Shown here one piece after another: positions 1-7,480 of a stretch of 19,013 bases of DNA; position 1 is the first letter of the stretch; every line of letters starts with the position of its first letter. The notes below the pieces were generated by a model that saw nothing but the letters and a program-made list of their open reading frames with translations, made no database searches and was not told the origin of the DNA. Both the position numbers and the translations under genes were made by a program. Source of the DNA: DATGMS01 sp040905145 (GTDB lineage: Bacteria; Bacteroidota; Bacteroidia; Cytophagales; Cyclobacteriaceae); contig JBBDSC010000200.1 of the NCBI GenBank assembly GCA_040905145.1, forward strand, positions 1 through 19,013. Reading direction: 5' to 3'.

Positions 1-37
1 CCTTTAGGGCAGGGAAAGGAATGGGGAGAGAAAACCG

Positions 38-89
38 GGCTTTAGCCCCATTAAATAAAAGGCCCACCCGGGATAATGTGGCTAAAGCC
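38..89. repeat. Long imperfect inverted repeat
   Basis: The arms are GGCTTTAGCC (38-47) and its exact reverse complement GGCTAAAGCC (80-89). After one mismatch the pairing continues inward with CATTA (49-53) against TAATG (74-78), giving a 16-position stem with one mismatch around a 20-nt loop (54-73). Each arm is itself nearly palindromic. No T-run follows either arm closely, so it does not look like a simple terminator. It could be a REP-like intergenic element; its copy number cannot be judged from this window. Confidence 0.6.
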
Positions 90-332
90 AAACGGCAATT
101 GATTAACCATTGAGACAGAAGCCGGGAGACCGGTGGGATGTCAGCTGAGGATAATACAAATATTCAATACTCAATGTTCAAGTTGGGTGGAGCGGGAGAC
201 GGAGGGGGCATTTAGTAATGAAAAATACACAAAAAATGTGTCAACTTAAATCAGAACGTGACAAAGGGGTTTCAAGTCCTTGTATCTTGTACTTAGTACT
301 TCTCAATTCCGACGACCCAGAAAATATGATAA

Positions 333-368
333 AAGTTGGAAGATCGAGTTTCTTCGTGCTTCCAACTT
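333..368 (-). terminator. Probable intrinsic terminator downstream of clpB
   Basis: AAGTTGGAAG (333-342) and CTTCCAACTT (359-368) are perfect 10-bp reverse complements around a 16-nt loop, which contains a further CGA/TCG pairing. Read on the minus strand, the hairpin starts about 18 nt after the clpB stop and is followed by TTTTAT. The stem is only moderately GC-rich and the T-run is short, so termination is plausible rather than certain. The GGAAGTT-type arms may also belong to the repeat patchwork of this spacer. Confidence 0.45.
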
Positions 369-386
369 CATGTTTATTCTTTAATT

Positions 387-2999
387 TTATACTTCCACGT
401 TATCTACGTTCTTGAAGTAGATTTGCTTATCGGCATCCAGATCCACCAATACAGCCGCATCATTTTTGATATATCCGCTTAGGATCTGCTTGGAAAGTTC
501 GTTTAACACCAATCGTTGCATAGTCCTTTTTAATGGTCTCGCCCCGTATTGGGGATCAAAACCTGCTTCTCCCAAATAATCAAGCACTTCGCGGGTGGCT
601 TCGATCTCAATCCCGGATACTTCCAGCCTCTGTTGGATTTCTTTCCACTGTATGTCCACAATTTTGCGGATGATCTTCTTGTTCAAAGGTTCAAACATGA
701 TAGTTTCATCAATACGGTTAAGAAATTCCGGCCTGACGGATTTTTTCAGCATGTCAAAGACCTCTGCTTTGGTGTTTTCCATCACCTGTTCTTTGTTCCA
801 TTCTTCCATGCCAGCAAACCGCTCCTGAATCAAATGTGAACCAATATTGGTCGTCATAATGATAATGGTATTTTTGAAATTGGCCATGCGGCCTTTGTTA
901 TCTGTCAATCTACCGTCATCCAGTACCTGCAAGAGTATATTGAAAACATCCGGATGGGCTTTTTCAATTTCATCCAGCAAAACCACAGAATATGGTTTTC
1001 TTCTCACCGCTTCGGTTAATTGTCCCCCTTCATCATACCCCACATAGCCAGGAGGTGCTCCTACCAATCGGCTGACTGAATGTCTTTCCTGATATTCGGA
1101 CATATCTATCCTTACCATGGCATTGTCATCATTGAAGAGGTATTCCGCCAAAGCTTTGGCCAATTCTGTTTTACCTACACCCGTGGTACCCAAGAAGATA
1201 AACGAGCCGATAGGACGCTTGGGATCCTGAAGTCCCGCACGGCTTCTGCGTACCGCATCTGCCAGTGCCGTAATGGCTTCTTTCTGGCCTGCCACTCTTT
1301 TTCCCAGTTCATCTTCCAGGTGCAGGAGTTTTTCCCGCTCGCTTTGGATCATTTTGGAAAGCGGTATGCCGGTCCATTTGGCTACCACAGCAGCAATATC
1401 TTCAGCATCCACTTCTTCCTTCAATAAGGAAGTTCCTTCTTGCATTTCTGCCAACTGCCTTTGGAACGAATCCAGCTTTTTCTCGCTTTCGACAATTTTA
1501 CCATATCTGATTTCGGCTACTTTGCCATATTCCCCGGCCCGTTCTGCCTGTTCGGCTTCCTGTTTGAATTTATCGATATTTTCCTTTTCCCTTTGAATGC
1601 CCAGGATCACCGCTTTTTCACTCTCCCATTTGGCCCTAATGTCTTGGCGTTTTTCGGAAAGTTCTGCTATTTCCTTGCTCAGTACGGCTTCTTTGTCTTT
1701 ATCTTTCTCCCTGCGTATCGCTTCCCTTTCTATCTCCAGTTGCATAATCCTACGGTTCATTTCATCCAGCTCCTGGGGAAGGGAATCTATTTCCATTCTT
1801 AATTTTGCAGCGGATTCATCCATCAGATCAATGGCCTTATCCGGCAGGAAACGATCTGTAATATATCGCTGGGATAGTTCCACGGCGGCAATCACCGCAT
1901 CATCTTTGACCCGCACCCCATGGTGCAGTTCATATTTATCCTTTATCCCCCGTAAGATGGAAATGGCATCGGCTACATCAGGTTCATCCACCATTACCTG
2001 TTGGAACCTTCTTTCCAAAGCCTTGTCTTTTTCAATATGCTTTTGATATTCCTTTAAGGTAGTGGCTCCTATGGCATGCAGTTCTCCCCTGGCCAGGGCC
2101 GGCTTAAGCAAATTTGCCGCATCCATGGCTCCTTCCCCGCCGGCACCTGCACCGATCAGGGTATGGATCTCGTCGATAAAGAGGATGATTTCCCCTTCGG
2201 AATCCGTCACTTCTTTGATGACCGCTTTCAGCCGCTCCTCGAACTCCCCTTTGTATTTTGCCCCTGCAATCAGAAGCCCCATATCCAGGGAGATCAATGT
2301 TTTGGATTTCAGATTTTCCGGTACATCCCCACTGATAATCCTTTGTGCGAGACCTTCTACAATGGCCGTTTTACCTACCCCTGGTTCCCCAATAAGAATA
2401 GGATTGTTTTTGGTCCTCCGGGCCAAAATCTGTAAGACCCTTCGGATCTCTTCATCACGGCCAATCACAGGGTCGATTTTCCCTTTTTTGGCCAGTTCGT
2501 TGAGATTTTTGGAGTAACGCTCCAATGACCTGTATTTGGATTCCGCATTTGGATCTGTCACTTTATTTCCTTTTCTAAGTTCTTTAATCGCTTCTATCAG
2601 TGGCTTTTCCGCCATCCCTTGGTCTTTCAATAACTGGGCAGTTTTATCATTGCCTGCTAGAATGGCCAATAATAAATGTTCTATGGCCACAAACTCATCG
2701 CCAAAGTGTTTTAAATAATCCTTGGCCTTGGTCAGTACCTGATTGGCGGCATTGGAGAGATACGGCTGTTGACCACTTACCTTCGGAAAGGACTGGATCA
2801 TTTCCTCCAGTTTCTGTTCAATTAAAGTTTTATTGGCCCCCAATTTTTTAAAAATAAAGTCGGTGACATTATCATCCTCCGTTAATATTCCTTTAAGCAA
2901 ATGTGCTGGCTCAATCACCTGCTGTTGCCCAGCGGTACAAAGCTCCACAGCCTTTTGAATGGCTTCCTGTGATTTGATGGTAAATTGCTTGAAATCCAT
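387..2999 (-). CDS. clpB: ATP-dependent disaggregase ClpB
   Basis: Cytosolic Hsp100 AAA+ chaperone that threads aggregated proteins through a hexameric pore, normally together with DnaK. At 870 residues it is full length. Visible parts in order: Clp N-domain (about 1-145); first ATPase domain with Walker A GEPGVGKT (204-211), Walker B IILFIDE (271-277) and arginine-finger region ALERRF (327-332); a coiled-coil M-domain rich in Glu/Lys/Arg (about 400-530), which separates ClpB from ClpA; second ATPase domain with Walker A GTTGVGKT (604-611), pore-loop GYVG (651-654) and Walker B VVLLDE (672-677); then a D2-small domain. No ClpP-binding IGF/L loop was noticed, as expected for ClpB. It is transcribed alone, with a hairpin after its stop. 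No CIRCE operator or strong Shine-Dalgarno is visible upstream. Confidence 0.98.
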   Translation of the reverse strand: MDFKQFTIKSQEAIQKAVELCTAGQQQVIEPAHLLKGILTEDDNVTDFIFKKLGANKTLIEQKLEEMIQSFPKVSGQQPYLSNAANQVLTKAKDYLKHFGDEFVAIEHLLLAILAGNDKTAQLLKDQGMAEKPLIEAIKELRKGNKVTDPNAESKYRSLERYSKNLNELAKKGKIDPVIGRDEEIRRVLQILARRTKNNPILIGEPGVGKTAIVEGLAQRIISGDVPENLKSKTLISLDMGLLIAGAKYKGEFEERLKAVIKEVTDSEGEIILFIDEIHTLIGAGAGGEGAMDAANLLKPALARGELHAIGATTLKEYQKHIEKDKALERRFQQVMVDEPDVADAISILRGIKDKYELHHGVRVKDDAVIAAVELSQRYITDRFLPDKAIDLMDESAAKLRMEIDSLPQELDEMNRRIMQLEIEREAIRREKDKDKEAVLSKEIAELSEKRQDIRAKWESEKAVILGIQREKENIDKFKQEAEQAERAGEYGKVAEIRYGKIVESEKKLDSFQRQLAEMQEGTSLLKEEVDAEDIAAVVAKWTGIPLSKMIQSEREKLLHLEDELGKRVAGQKEAITALADAVRRSRAGLQDPKRPIGSFIFLGTTGVGKTELAKALAEYLFNDDNAMVRIDMSEYQERHSVSRLVGAPPGYVGYDEGGQLTEAVRRKPYSVVLLDEIEKAHPDVFNILLQVLDDGRLTDNKGRMANFKNTIIIMTTNIGSHLIQERFAGMEEWNKEQVMENTKAEVFDMLKKSVRPEFLNRIDETIMFEPLNKKIIRKIVDIQWKEIQQRLEVSGIEIEATREVLDYLGEAGFDPQYGARPLKRTMQRLVLNELSKQILSGYIKNDAAVLVDLDADKQIYFKNVDNVEV

Positions 3000-3122
3000 A
3001 TTTAATTAGTGCTAAGTCCTTTAATTTGTATGATTATAACCACTACAATCTTTATGCGGAAAATTGAATCAGACTGTAATGATTTTTCATACCACTAGCC
3101 ATTGTCAAAACTTAAACCAATC

Positions 3123-3158
3123 AAAAAAAAACCCAGTTTTCGGAATAAATGTCCGAAA
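3123..3158 (-). terminator. Probable terminator after the thioredoxin-like gene
   Basis: TTTCGGA (3138-3144) and TCCGAAA (3152-3158) form a perfect 7-bp stem with a 7-nt loop. On the minus strand this is followed, after six bases, by nine consecutive T (the A-run at 3123-3131). It lies about 100 nt downstream of the 3256 stop and upstream of clpB, so it would separate the two minus-strand transcripts. The six-base spacer between stem and T-run makes it non-canonical. Confidence 0.45.
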
Positions 3159-3255
3159 GCGAACATTAAAGACTTTGATTTTAAGACTTTTTGACAGAAA
3201 AAGGTAATAAAGAAGGAGATCCAAGAATGCCGTACTAAATGGTGATGCGGTTGTG

Positions 3256-4371
3256 TTAGTCCTTTTGCAATAAATCGTCCAAAACTTTTTCCATTTTATC
3301 TGAGTAACCCAAATGGGCAAAAACCACCTTACCTTCTTTATCCACAATAATATATTGGGGTACTCCTCTAAGGAAGTAATCGGAGGAGCTTTCCTCCGTC
3401 CCGTAAAAATTCGGGTAGTTTAAGGATTTTTTGGAAATAAATTCTGGGACTTTTTTAAAGGTTTTCTCATCGCTTACAATTCCCCAAAGGGCAAAATCCT
3501 CTTTGGAATATTTATCAGCTATTTCTTTTAGTTTAGGAACACTTTGTATGCAGGGGCCGCACCATATTTCAAAAAAATCCAGCAGGATGACTTTTCCTTT
3601 TTGATCCGAAAGCTTTGCTGGTGCACCCTCTGTGGAAGTCAATTTCAATTCGGGAGCAGGTTGATTTGCCAAACGTAAGAGTTTGTTTTCAACGTCTTTG
3701 GGAGGCAAGTATTCCAACCCGGATAAAAATGAATTTCCTTCAAAAGAATCTACAAAATCAGGATCGTTAATTTTTATTTCTGCCAACATGGATATATTAA
3801 CCTGTTTTTCACCCAAACTTTCTAAAATATGATATTTGTAAATAGGGATTAAAGTTTTTTTATCCAAGTGCAGCTCTTTATATCTATTTTCTACACCGAA
3901 AGTTTTACTGTCAGGAAAGTAAAACCTTAGGATGTAAACTTTCTCCTTTACCTCCAATTCGAGTTTTTCGGTTGGGAGTTCTTCGAATACAAGTTCTGAC
4001 AAAACCATTTGCCCTCCCGATAATCCAATTGCTGTTCTTAATACTCCTTCATGCTTCTGAAATGTCTTTTCCTGATGATTGATCCTATAATATTCCTTTC
4101 CATCAAATACATTGCTCTCGGGGTGGCCATCCTGGATACCATAAAAAATAAAACCAGACGCTGGCTCTTCTTCATTTCTTTTCAAAATAGCGTGCCCTTT
4201 TTTATCCCACACCTGTCCCGTTAAAAATGTATCAATGTTGTGGATGCGATAGCTCAGATTTTCTATGTTCGAGAGGTTGTCGTAATACCTCTTAAGGATT
4301 TCTTCCGCCTCCTGCGCCTGAACTAAATTGGGTAATCCAATTAGGAAAAAGAGTACAAGGAGCTTTTTCAT
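3256..4371 (-). CDS. Exported TlpA/ResA-like thioredoxin-fold protein with large N-terminal domain
   Basis: 371 residues. The N-terminus (about 1-20, ending ...NLVQAQ) is a Sec signal peptide, so the mature protein should be periplasmic. The C-terminal part (about 235-371) is a thioredoxin fold of the TlpA/ResA/AhpC-TSA group: active-site motif W-CGPC (Cys 271 and 274), a GVP cis-proline loop (Pro 338) and a KGKVILLDFF strand before the active site. Members reduce or exchange disulfides, for instance in cytochrome c maturation. Residues about 21-230 form a separate beta-rich region whose pattern (repeated strands, FDGKEYYRIN) resembles LolA/outer-membrane lipoprotein-sorting-like folds; that assignment is tentative. 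It is divergent from a cytochrome c lipoprotein, but a functional link is only inference. The true substrate is unknown. Confidence 0.85.
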   Translation of the reverse strand: MKKLLVLFFLIGLPNLVQAQEAEEILKRYYDNLSNIENLSYRIHNIDTFLTGQVWDKKGHAILKRNEEEPASGFIFYGIQDGHPESNVFDGKEYYRINHQEKTFQKHEGVLRTAIGLSGGQMVLSELVFEELPTEKLELEVKEKVYILRFYFPDSKTFGVENRYKELHLDKKTLIPIYKYHILESLGEKQVNISMLAEIKINDPDFVDSFEGNSFLSGLEYLPPKDVENKLLRLANQPAPELKLTSTEGAPAKLSDQKGKVILLDFFEIWCGPCIQSVPKLKEIADKYSKEDFALWGIVSDEKTFKKVPEFISKKSLNYPNFYGTEESSSDYFLRGVPQYIIVDKEGKVVFAHLGYSDKMEKVLDDLLQKD

Positions 4372-4402
4372 AAGGAATGGGGTTGAATGGAGATCTTTTA
4401 CA

Positions 4403-4433
4403 TAAAACTAATTAATTAGTAATTAAAATGCAA
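4403..4433 (-). promoter_or_regulatory. Candidate promoter of the thioredoxin-like gene
   Basis: On the minus strand, TTG (4433-4431) is followed after 20 nt by TAGTTTTA (4410-4403). This matches the Bacteroidota pattern TTG-N(17-23)-TAnnTTTG except for the last base. The gene starts about 30 nt downstream. The -7 element overlaps a perfect palindrome (4407-4420). Confidence 0.35.
4407..4420. repeat. 14-bp perfect palindrome in divergent spacer
   Basis: ACTAATTAATTAGT equals its own reverse complement. It lies between two divergent genes and overlaps the candidate minus-strand -7 element, which is where a repressor operator could sit. It is purely AT-rich apart from its ends, so chance occurrence is quite possible. 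Confidence 0.4.
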
Positions 4434-4520
4434 GCTTTATACTTTATAAAAAATCAGGATAAGCTATTAATTCTCTACAAGGAGTGATTAAATTGGCGGT
4501 CCGTTTCAAAAAAAAGTAAA

Positions 4521-7172
4521 ATGCCTAAAATTATATTGAGCTTAATCTGCCCGGTCCTTCTACTTGTTGGATGCAGTGAACAAAAAGAAACCTGTGAACC
4601 ACAGAAAAGAAGTGAATCCGTAAAATTGATCGATTCTCTTGCTACCAGCCTTAATTGGCCGGAGGAACTGGAGATCACCGGATTTGCCGGTCCCGGACTC
4701 ACCCCCAGTCCTGCCTGTCTTACGGTAGCGCCCACCGGTGAAGTCTTTGTTGGGGTGGATATGATCGGGTCACTGGGCAAAGATCCGGGTAAAGGCAGCA
4801 TTGTCAAATTGGTGGATTGCAACAATGATGGTATAGTGGACAGCCATACCCAATATGCCCAGGTCGATAATCCCCGTGGAATTATTTCTCTTGGAGATCG
4901 ACTTTTTGTCCTTCATACTACCTTCTCAGAAGAAACAGGCATTGCTACCGGCATGGACTTGGTGGTTTTTGATGACAAGGACAATGATGGTATTGCCGAT
5001 GGTCCCTCAAAACCACTTATCCAAAACATCAGTTCCCCTAAATTCCTGCAGAGCCGGGGTACAGACCATTCGACCAATGGTATCCGCATGGGGATAGATG
5101 GCTGGATATATATAGCGGTAGGAGATTTTGGATTTCATGATGCGGTGGACCGTTCCGGGAAAAAAATGACCATGCTCGGAGGTGGAATTGTGAGAGTCAG
5201 GCCTGACGGCAAAGAAATGGAAGTCTATACGCACGGCTTGCGAAATATCTATGATGTGGCCATTGACCCTTATATGAATATTTTTGCCCGTGGCAACACC
5301 AATGACGGAGGGGGCTGGAACATTCGCTTCAGCCATCAGGTCCAATCCGGTGAATATGGGTATCCAGTCCTGTTTAAGCATTTTACAGAAGAAATCATTC
5401 CCGCCATGGTAGATTTAGGGGGCGGTTCAGGAACCGGTGCGCTTTTTATGGATGATTCCACCTGGCCCGATAAATACAATCAGGTGCCCATGATGGCAGA
5501 TTGGGGAAGAAGCCAACTGTATATTCACCGTGTTACTCCAAATGGGGGAAGCTTTAAGCAAGAGGAGGAAGAATTCCTGAAATTGCCCCAGATCACAGAC
5601 CTGGATATTGATGCTTCGGGCAGGGTTTACCTGTCTGCCTGGGACGGTGCAGGTTATTCAGGTGATTCCAGCAAAGGTTTTGTTGTACGAGCCATACCAA
5701 AAGACTGGGAGTACAGGCCTTTTCCTGATCTTAAAGAAGCATCAGTAGAAGAGCTTCAATCCTTTATAAAATCCGGCAGTGCCGTGGCAAGGCTGCATGC
5801 CCAACAGGAACTGATCACCCGGTCGACCAAGGAAGCTTCAGAAGCTGCCTGGGAAGTTGCGGCTGACAAAAATTTACCCTTATATGCTCGCGTAGCAGGT
5901 ATGTATACCTACGCTCAGACGGCTGGGGAAAACGGCATAGAAAAGTTAGTTCATCTCACGCTCGAGGAAGAGATGAGGGAATTTGCCTTACGTGCCTTGG
6001 CCGATCGGAAAGGGATTCTTGAAGAGGTACCCCTCGATCCTTTCATCAAAGGGCTTACAGCTTCCTCTGAACGGGTCCAAATAGCGGCCATTGTCGGTTT
6101 GGGCCGTCTTGGGAAAGTGGAGGCCGCTAAGGCTTTGCTTGAGGTGCCGGTTCCTGATTCGTTTGTCGCCCCTGCAAAAGGACAGGAAGGTCCTCATGCC
6201 ACACCAAACCCTGCCATTATTCCAGCTCATGTGGCCATACAGTCTTTGGTGAGACTGAATGCGGTGGAGGCAAGCATTAGCGCCATTGGATCCGAGAACT
6301 CCACTATAGCGCTTTGGGCTTTGCGCTACATGCATGATCCCCAGGCTGTTGATGGATTGATCGACGCCTTTAAGGGCGCCAAAGACGAAGAACTGAAAAA
6401 ACAAATTCTTGCTACTTTGTCACGCCTCTATAAAGAAGAAGCCCCTTATGATGGTTCTTGGTGGTGGAGTACCAAGCCTGATACCCATGGTCCTTATTAC
6501 AAACCGGTGCTTTGGGAGTCCTCCGGGGCAATTGAAGAACTGTTGATGGAGGAATGGAAAAGCTCAAACAACATTGAAAAGGAATTTTTCGCCGATCTCA
6601 ATGGCAAGCATCGTATGGGAATCCCCGAATTTGGAGGAGAAGATTCGCTTGTTGTGCTGAAAGAAACCAAGATTGACCTGGAAAAAATCAGGGACAAGAA
6701 GGGGCAGATTGGCGACTCCTCCATCGAAGATGTGATGCTGGCCATGGCAGAAATCAAAGGTGATCCTGTTGCAGGAAAAAGCCTCTTTGTTCAGCAAGGA
6801 TGTATTGCCTGCCACAGCATAGAAAAAGGTGAGGCGATGAAAGGTCCTTTTATGGGACAAATTGGATCTATTATGAACCGTGAGCAGATCGCCGAATCGA
6901 TTCTGAAGCCCAATGCTTCCATTTCCCAAGGCTTTGCGTCCGTGCTCATCACCGCCAAAGATGATAAAAGCTTTATGGGCTTCGTTACAGGAGAATCTGC
7001 GAACAGTGTCATCTTAAGAGATATTACCGGAGCAGCCCATACCATCAACACCGAAGACATCCAAAAACGTGAAGAATTGGAAACCTCCATGATGCCTGCC
7101 GGCCTTGCTAATTCCTTGTCCTATGAGGAATTCGCCTCTCTCATCACTTACCTGTCGCAACAGAAAGAATAA
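4521..7172 (+). CDS. PVC-type cytochrome c lipoprotein with beta-propeller and helical repeats
   Basis: 883 residues. A lipoprotein signal ends in LLVGC, with Cys 18 as the lipidation site, so the protein is membrane-anchored outside the cytoplasm. Residues about 45-395 resemble a sorbosone/glucose-dehydrogenase-like beta-propeller of the kind called membrane-bound dehydrogenase domain (TNGIRMGIDGWIYIAVGDFG, HGLRNIYDVAIDP). Two acidic NxDGxxD-type loops (100-107 and 151-161) look like calcium sites. Residues about 405-640 are HEAT-like alpha repeats. The C-terminus (about 740-883) is a cytochrome c domain with heme motif CIACH (761-765) and a likely distal Met ligand in SMMPAG (857/858). This matches the PVC-type heme-binding CxxCH family common in Planctomycetes and Bacteroidota. 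The family is thought to oxidise sugars or polyols, but the substrate here is unknown. No operon partner is visible. Confidence 0.88.
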   Translation: MPKIILSLICPVLLLVGCSEQKETCEPQKRSESVKLIDSLATSLNWPEELEITGFAGPGLTPSPACLTVAPTGEVFVGVDMIGSLGKDPGKGSIVKLVDCNNDGIVDSHTQYAQVDNPRGIISLGDRLFVLHTTFSEETGIATGMDLVVFDDKDNDGIADGPSKPLIQNISSPKFLQSRGTDHSTNGIRMGIDGWIYIAVGDFGFHDAVDRSGKKMTMLGGGIVRVRPDGKEMEVYTHGLRNIYDVAIDPYMNIFARGNTNDGGGWNIRFSHQVQSGEYGYPVLFKHFTEEIIPAMVDLGGGSGTGALFMDDSTWPDKYNQVPMMADWGRSQLYIHRVTPNGGSFKQEEEEFLKLPQITDLDIDASGRVYLSAWDGAGYSGDSSKGFVVRAIPKDWEYRPFPDLKEASVEELQSFIKSGSAVARLHAQQELITRSTKEASEAAWEVAADKNLPLYARVAGMYTYAQTAGENGIEKLVHLTLEEEMREFALRALADRKGILEEVPLDPFIKGLTASSERVQIAAIVGLGRLGKVEAAKALLEVPVPDSFVAPAKGQEGPHATPNPAIIPAHVAIQSLVRLNAVEASISAIGSENSTIALWALRYMHDPQAVDGLIDAFKGAKDEELKKQILATLSRLYKEEAPYDGSWWWSTKPDTHGPYYKPVLWESSGAIEELLMEEWKSSNNIEKEFFADLNGKHRMGIPEFGGEDSLVVLKETKIDLEKIRDKKGQIGDSSIEDVMLAMAEIKGDPVAGKSLFVQQGCIACHSIEKGEAMKGPFMGQIGSIMNREQIAESILKPNASISQGFASVLITAKDDKSFMGFVTGESANSVILRDITGAAHTINTEDIQKREELETSMMPAGLANSLSYEEFASLITYLSQQKE

Positions 7173-7262
7173 AAGGAGTCCATCGTTAATGCTCCATAGT
7201 CTCTGGGAGAAACAATAATGCCAGTTGGGAACAATTAATGATAAATTTTTGTATTTTCAAGT

Positions 7263-7448
7263 ATGAAGAAGCAAAACTGTTTGATGAAATTTCTTGCGAA
7301 TGAAAATTTTCCCGGACCAAGCATCGTTTTTTTACGTAAGAATAATATTGACATCAAATCCATAGTTGAACAAAATCGGGGAATTGCAGATGAGCAGGTA
7401 ATGAAAATTGCAATCAGAGAAGACCGCACAATCTTAAGATCCTACTAG
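7263..7448 (+). pseudogene. Truncated DUF5615 (PIN-like) toxin-type gene
   Basis: The 61-residue frame contains MKFLANENFP at residues 8-17, the usual beginning of DUF5615/Mut7-C-like PIN-fold proteins, followed by the conserved GIADEQVMKIA-REDRTIL stretch. Family members are usually about 110-120 residues and continue from TIL into a conserved FDRDYG-type acidic motif. Here the frame instead ends in RSY-stop, and no downstream frame before rlmN restores the missing half. The likely original start is the ATG at 7284. These genes often pair with a DUF433 antitoxin, but none is recognisable in the 90-nt spacer upstream. I interpret it as a decayed remnant of a toxin-antitoxin-like pair; function is probably lost. 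Confidence 0.75.
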
Positions 7449-7467
7449 ATTTGGCTCCAATACTCCG

Positions 7468-7475
7468 TAAATTTG
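7468..7475 (+). promoter_or_regulatory. Perfect Bacteroidota -7 element directly before rlmN
   Basis: TAAATTTG matches TAnnTTTG exactly and ends five bases before the rlmN ATG at 7481. The nearest upstream TTTG (7450-7453) is only 14 nt away, shorter than the usual 17-23 nt. If used, transcription would begin at or next to the start codon, giving a leaderless or nearly leaderless mRNA. Confidence 0.55.
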
Positions 7476-7480
7476 CAACA

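Larger units (their letters stand above)
1..386. other. Gene-free intergenic stretch with degenerate short repeats
   Basis: I see no supportable gene here. One short plus-strand open frame (218-415) runs through repeat-like sequence into the end of clpB and resembles no family I know. The stretch holds an imperfect long inverted repeat (38-89), two related G-rich blocks (120-137 and 191-208, both built on AGC-GGGAGAC-GG), a run of octamer-like TTCAAT units (161-184), a GTACTTAGTACTT block (289-301) and a hairpin (333-368). This patchwork is typical of decayed intergenic repeats rather than coding DNA. The family relationship to repeats elsewhere in the genome is inference. Confidence 0.6.

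Noticed and set aside
218..415. 65-codon plus-strand open frame before clpB
   Set aside because: It runs through short repeats and hairpin sequence and into the antisense of the clpB 3' end, with no family-like motif and no ribosome or promoter support.
3005..3017. Possible CIRCE heat-shock operator upstream of clpB
   Set aside because: Only one half-site-like block (TTAGCACTA on the minus strand) is present; the matching second half at nine-base spacing is absent.
3105..3347. 80-codon minus-strand open frame downstream of the thioredoxin gene
   Set aside because: It overlaps the thioredoxin gene's 3' end in another frame and encodes a shifted version of that region with no recognisable domain.
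7451..7480. TTG start giving rlmN ten extra residues
   Set aside because: The extension has no similarity to RlmN, overlaps a perfect -7 element, and the ATG at 7481 gives the normal protein length.
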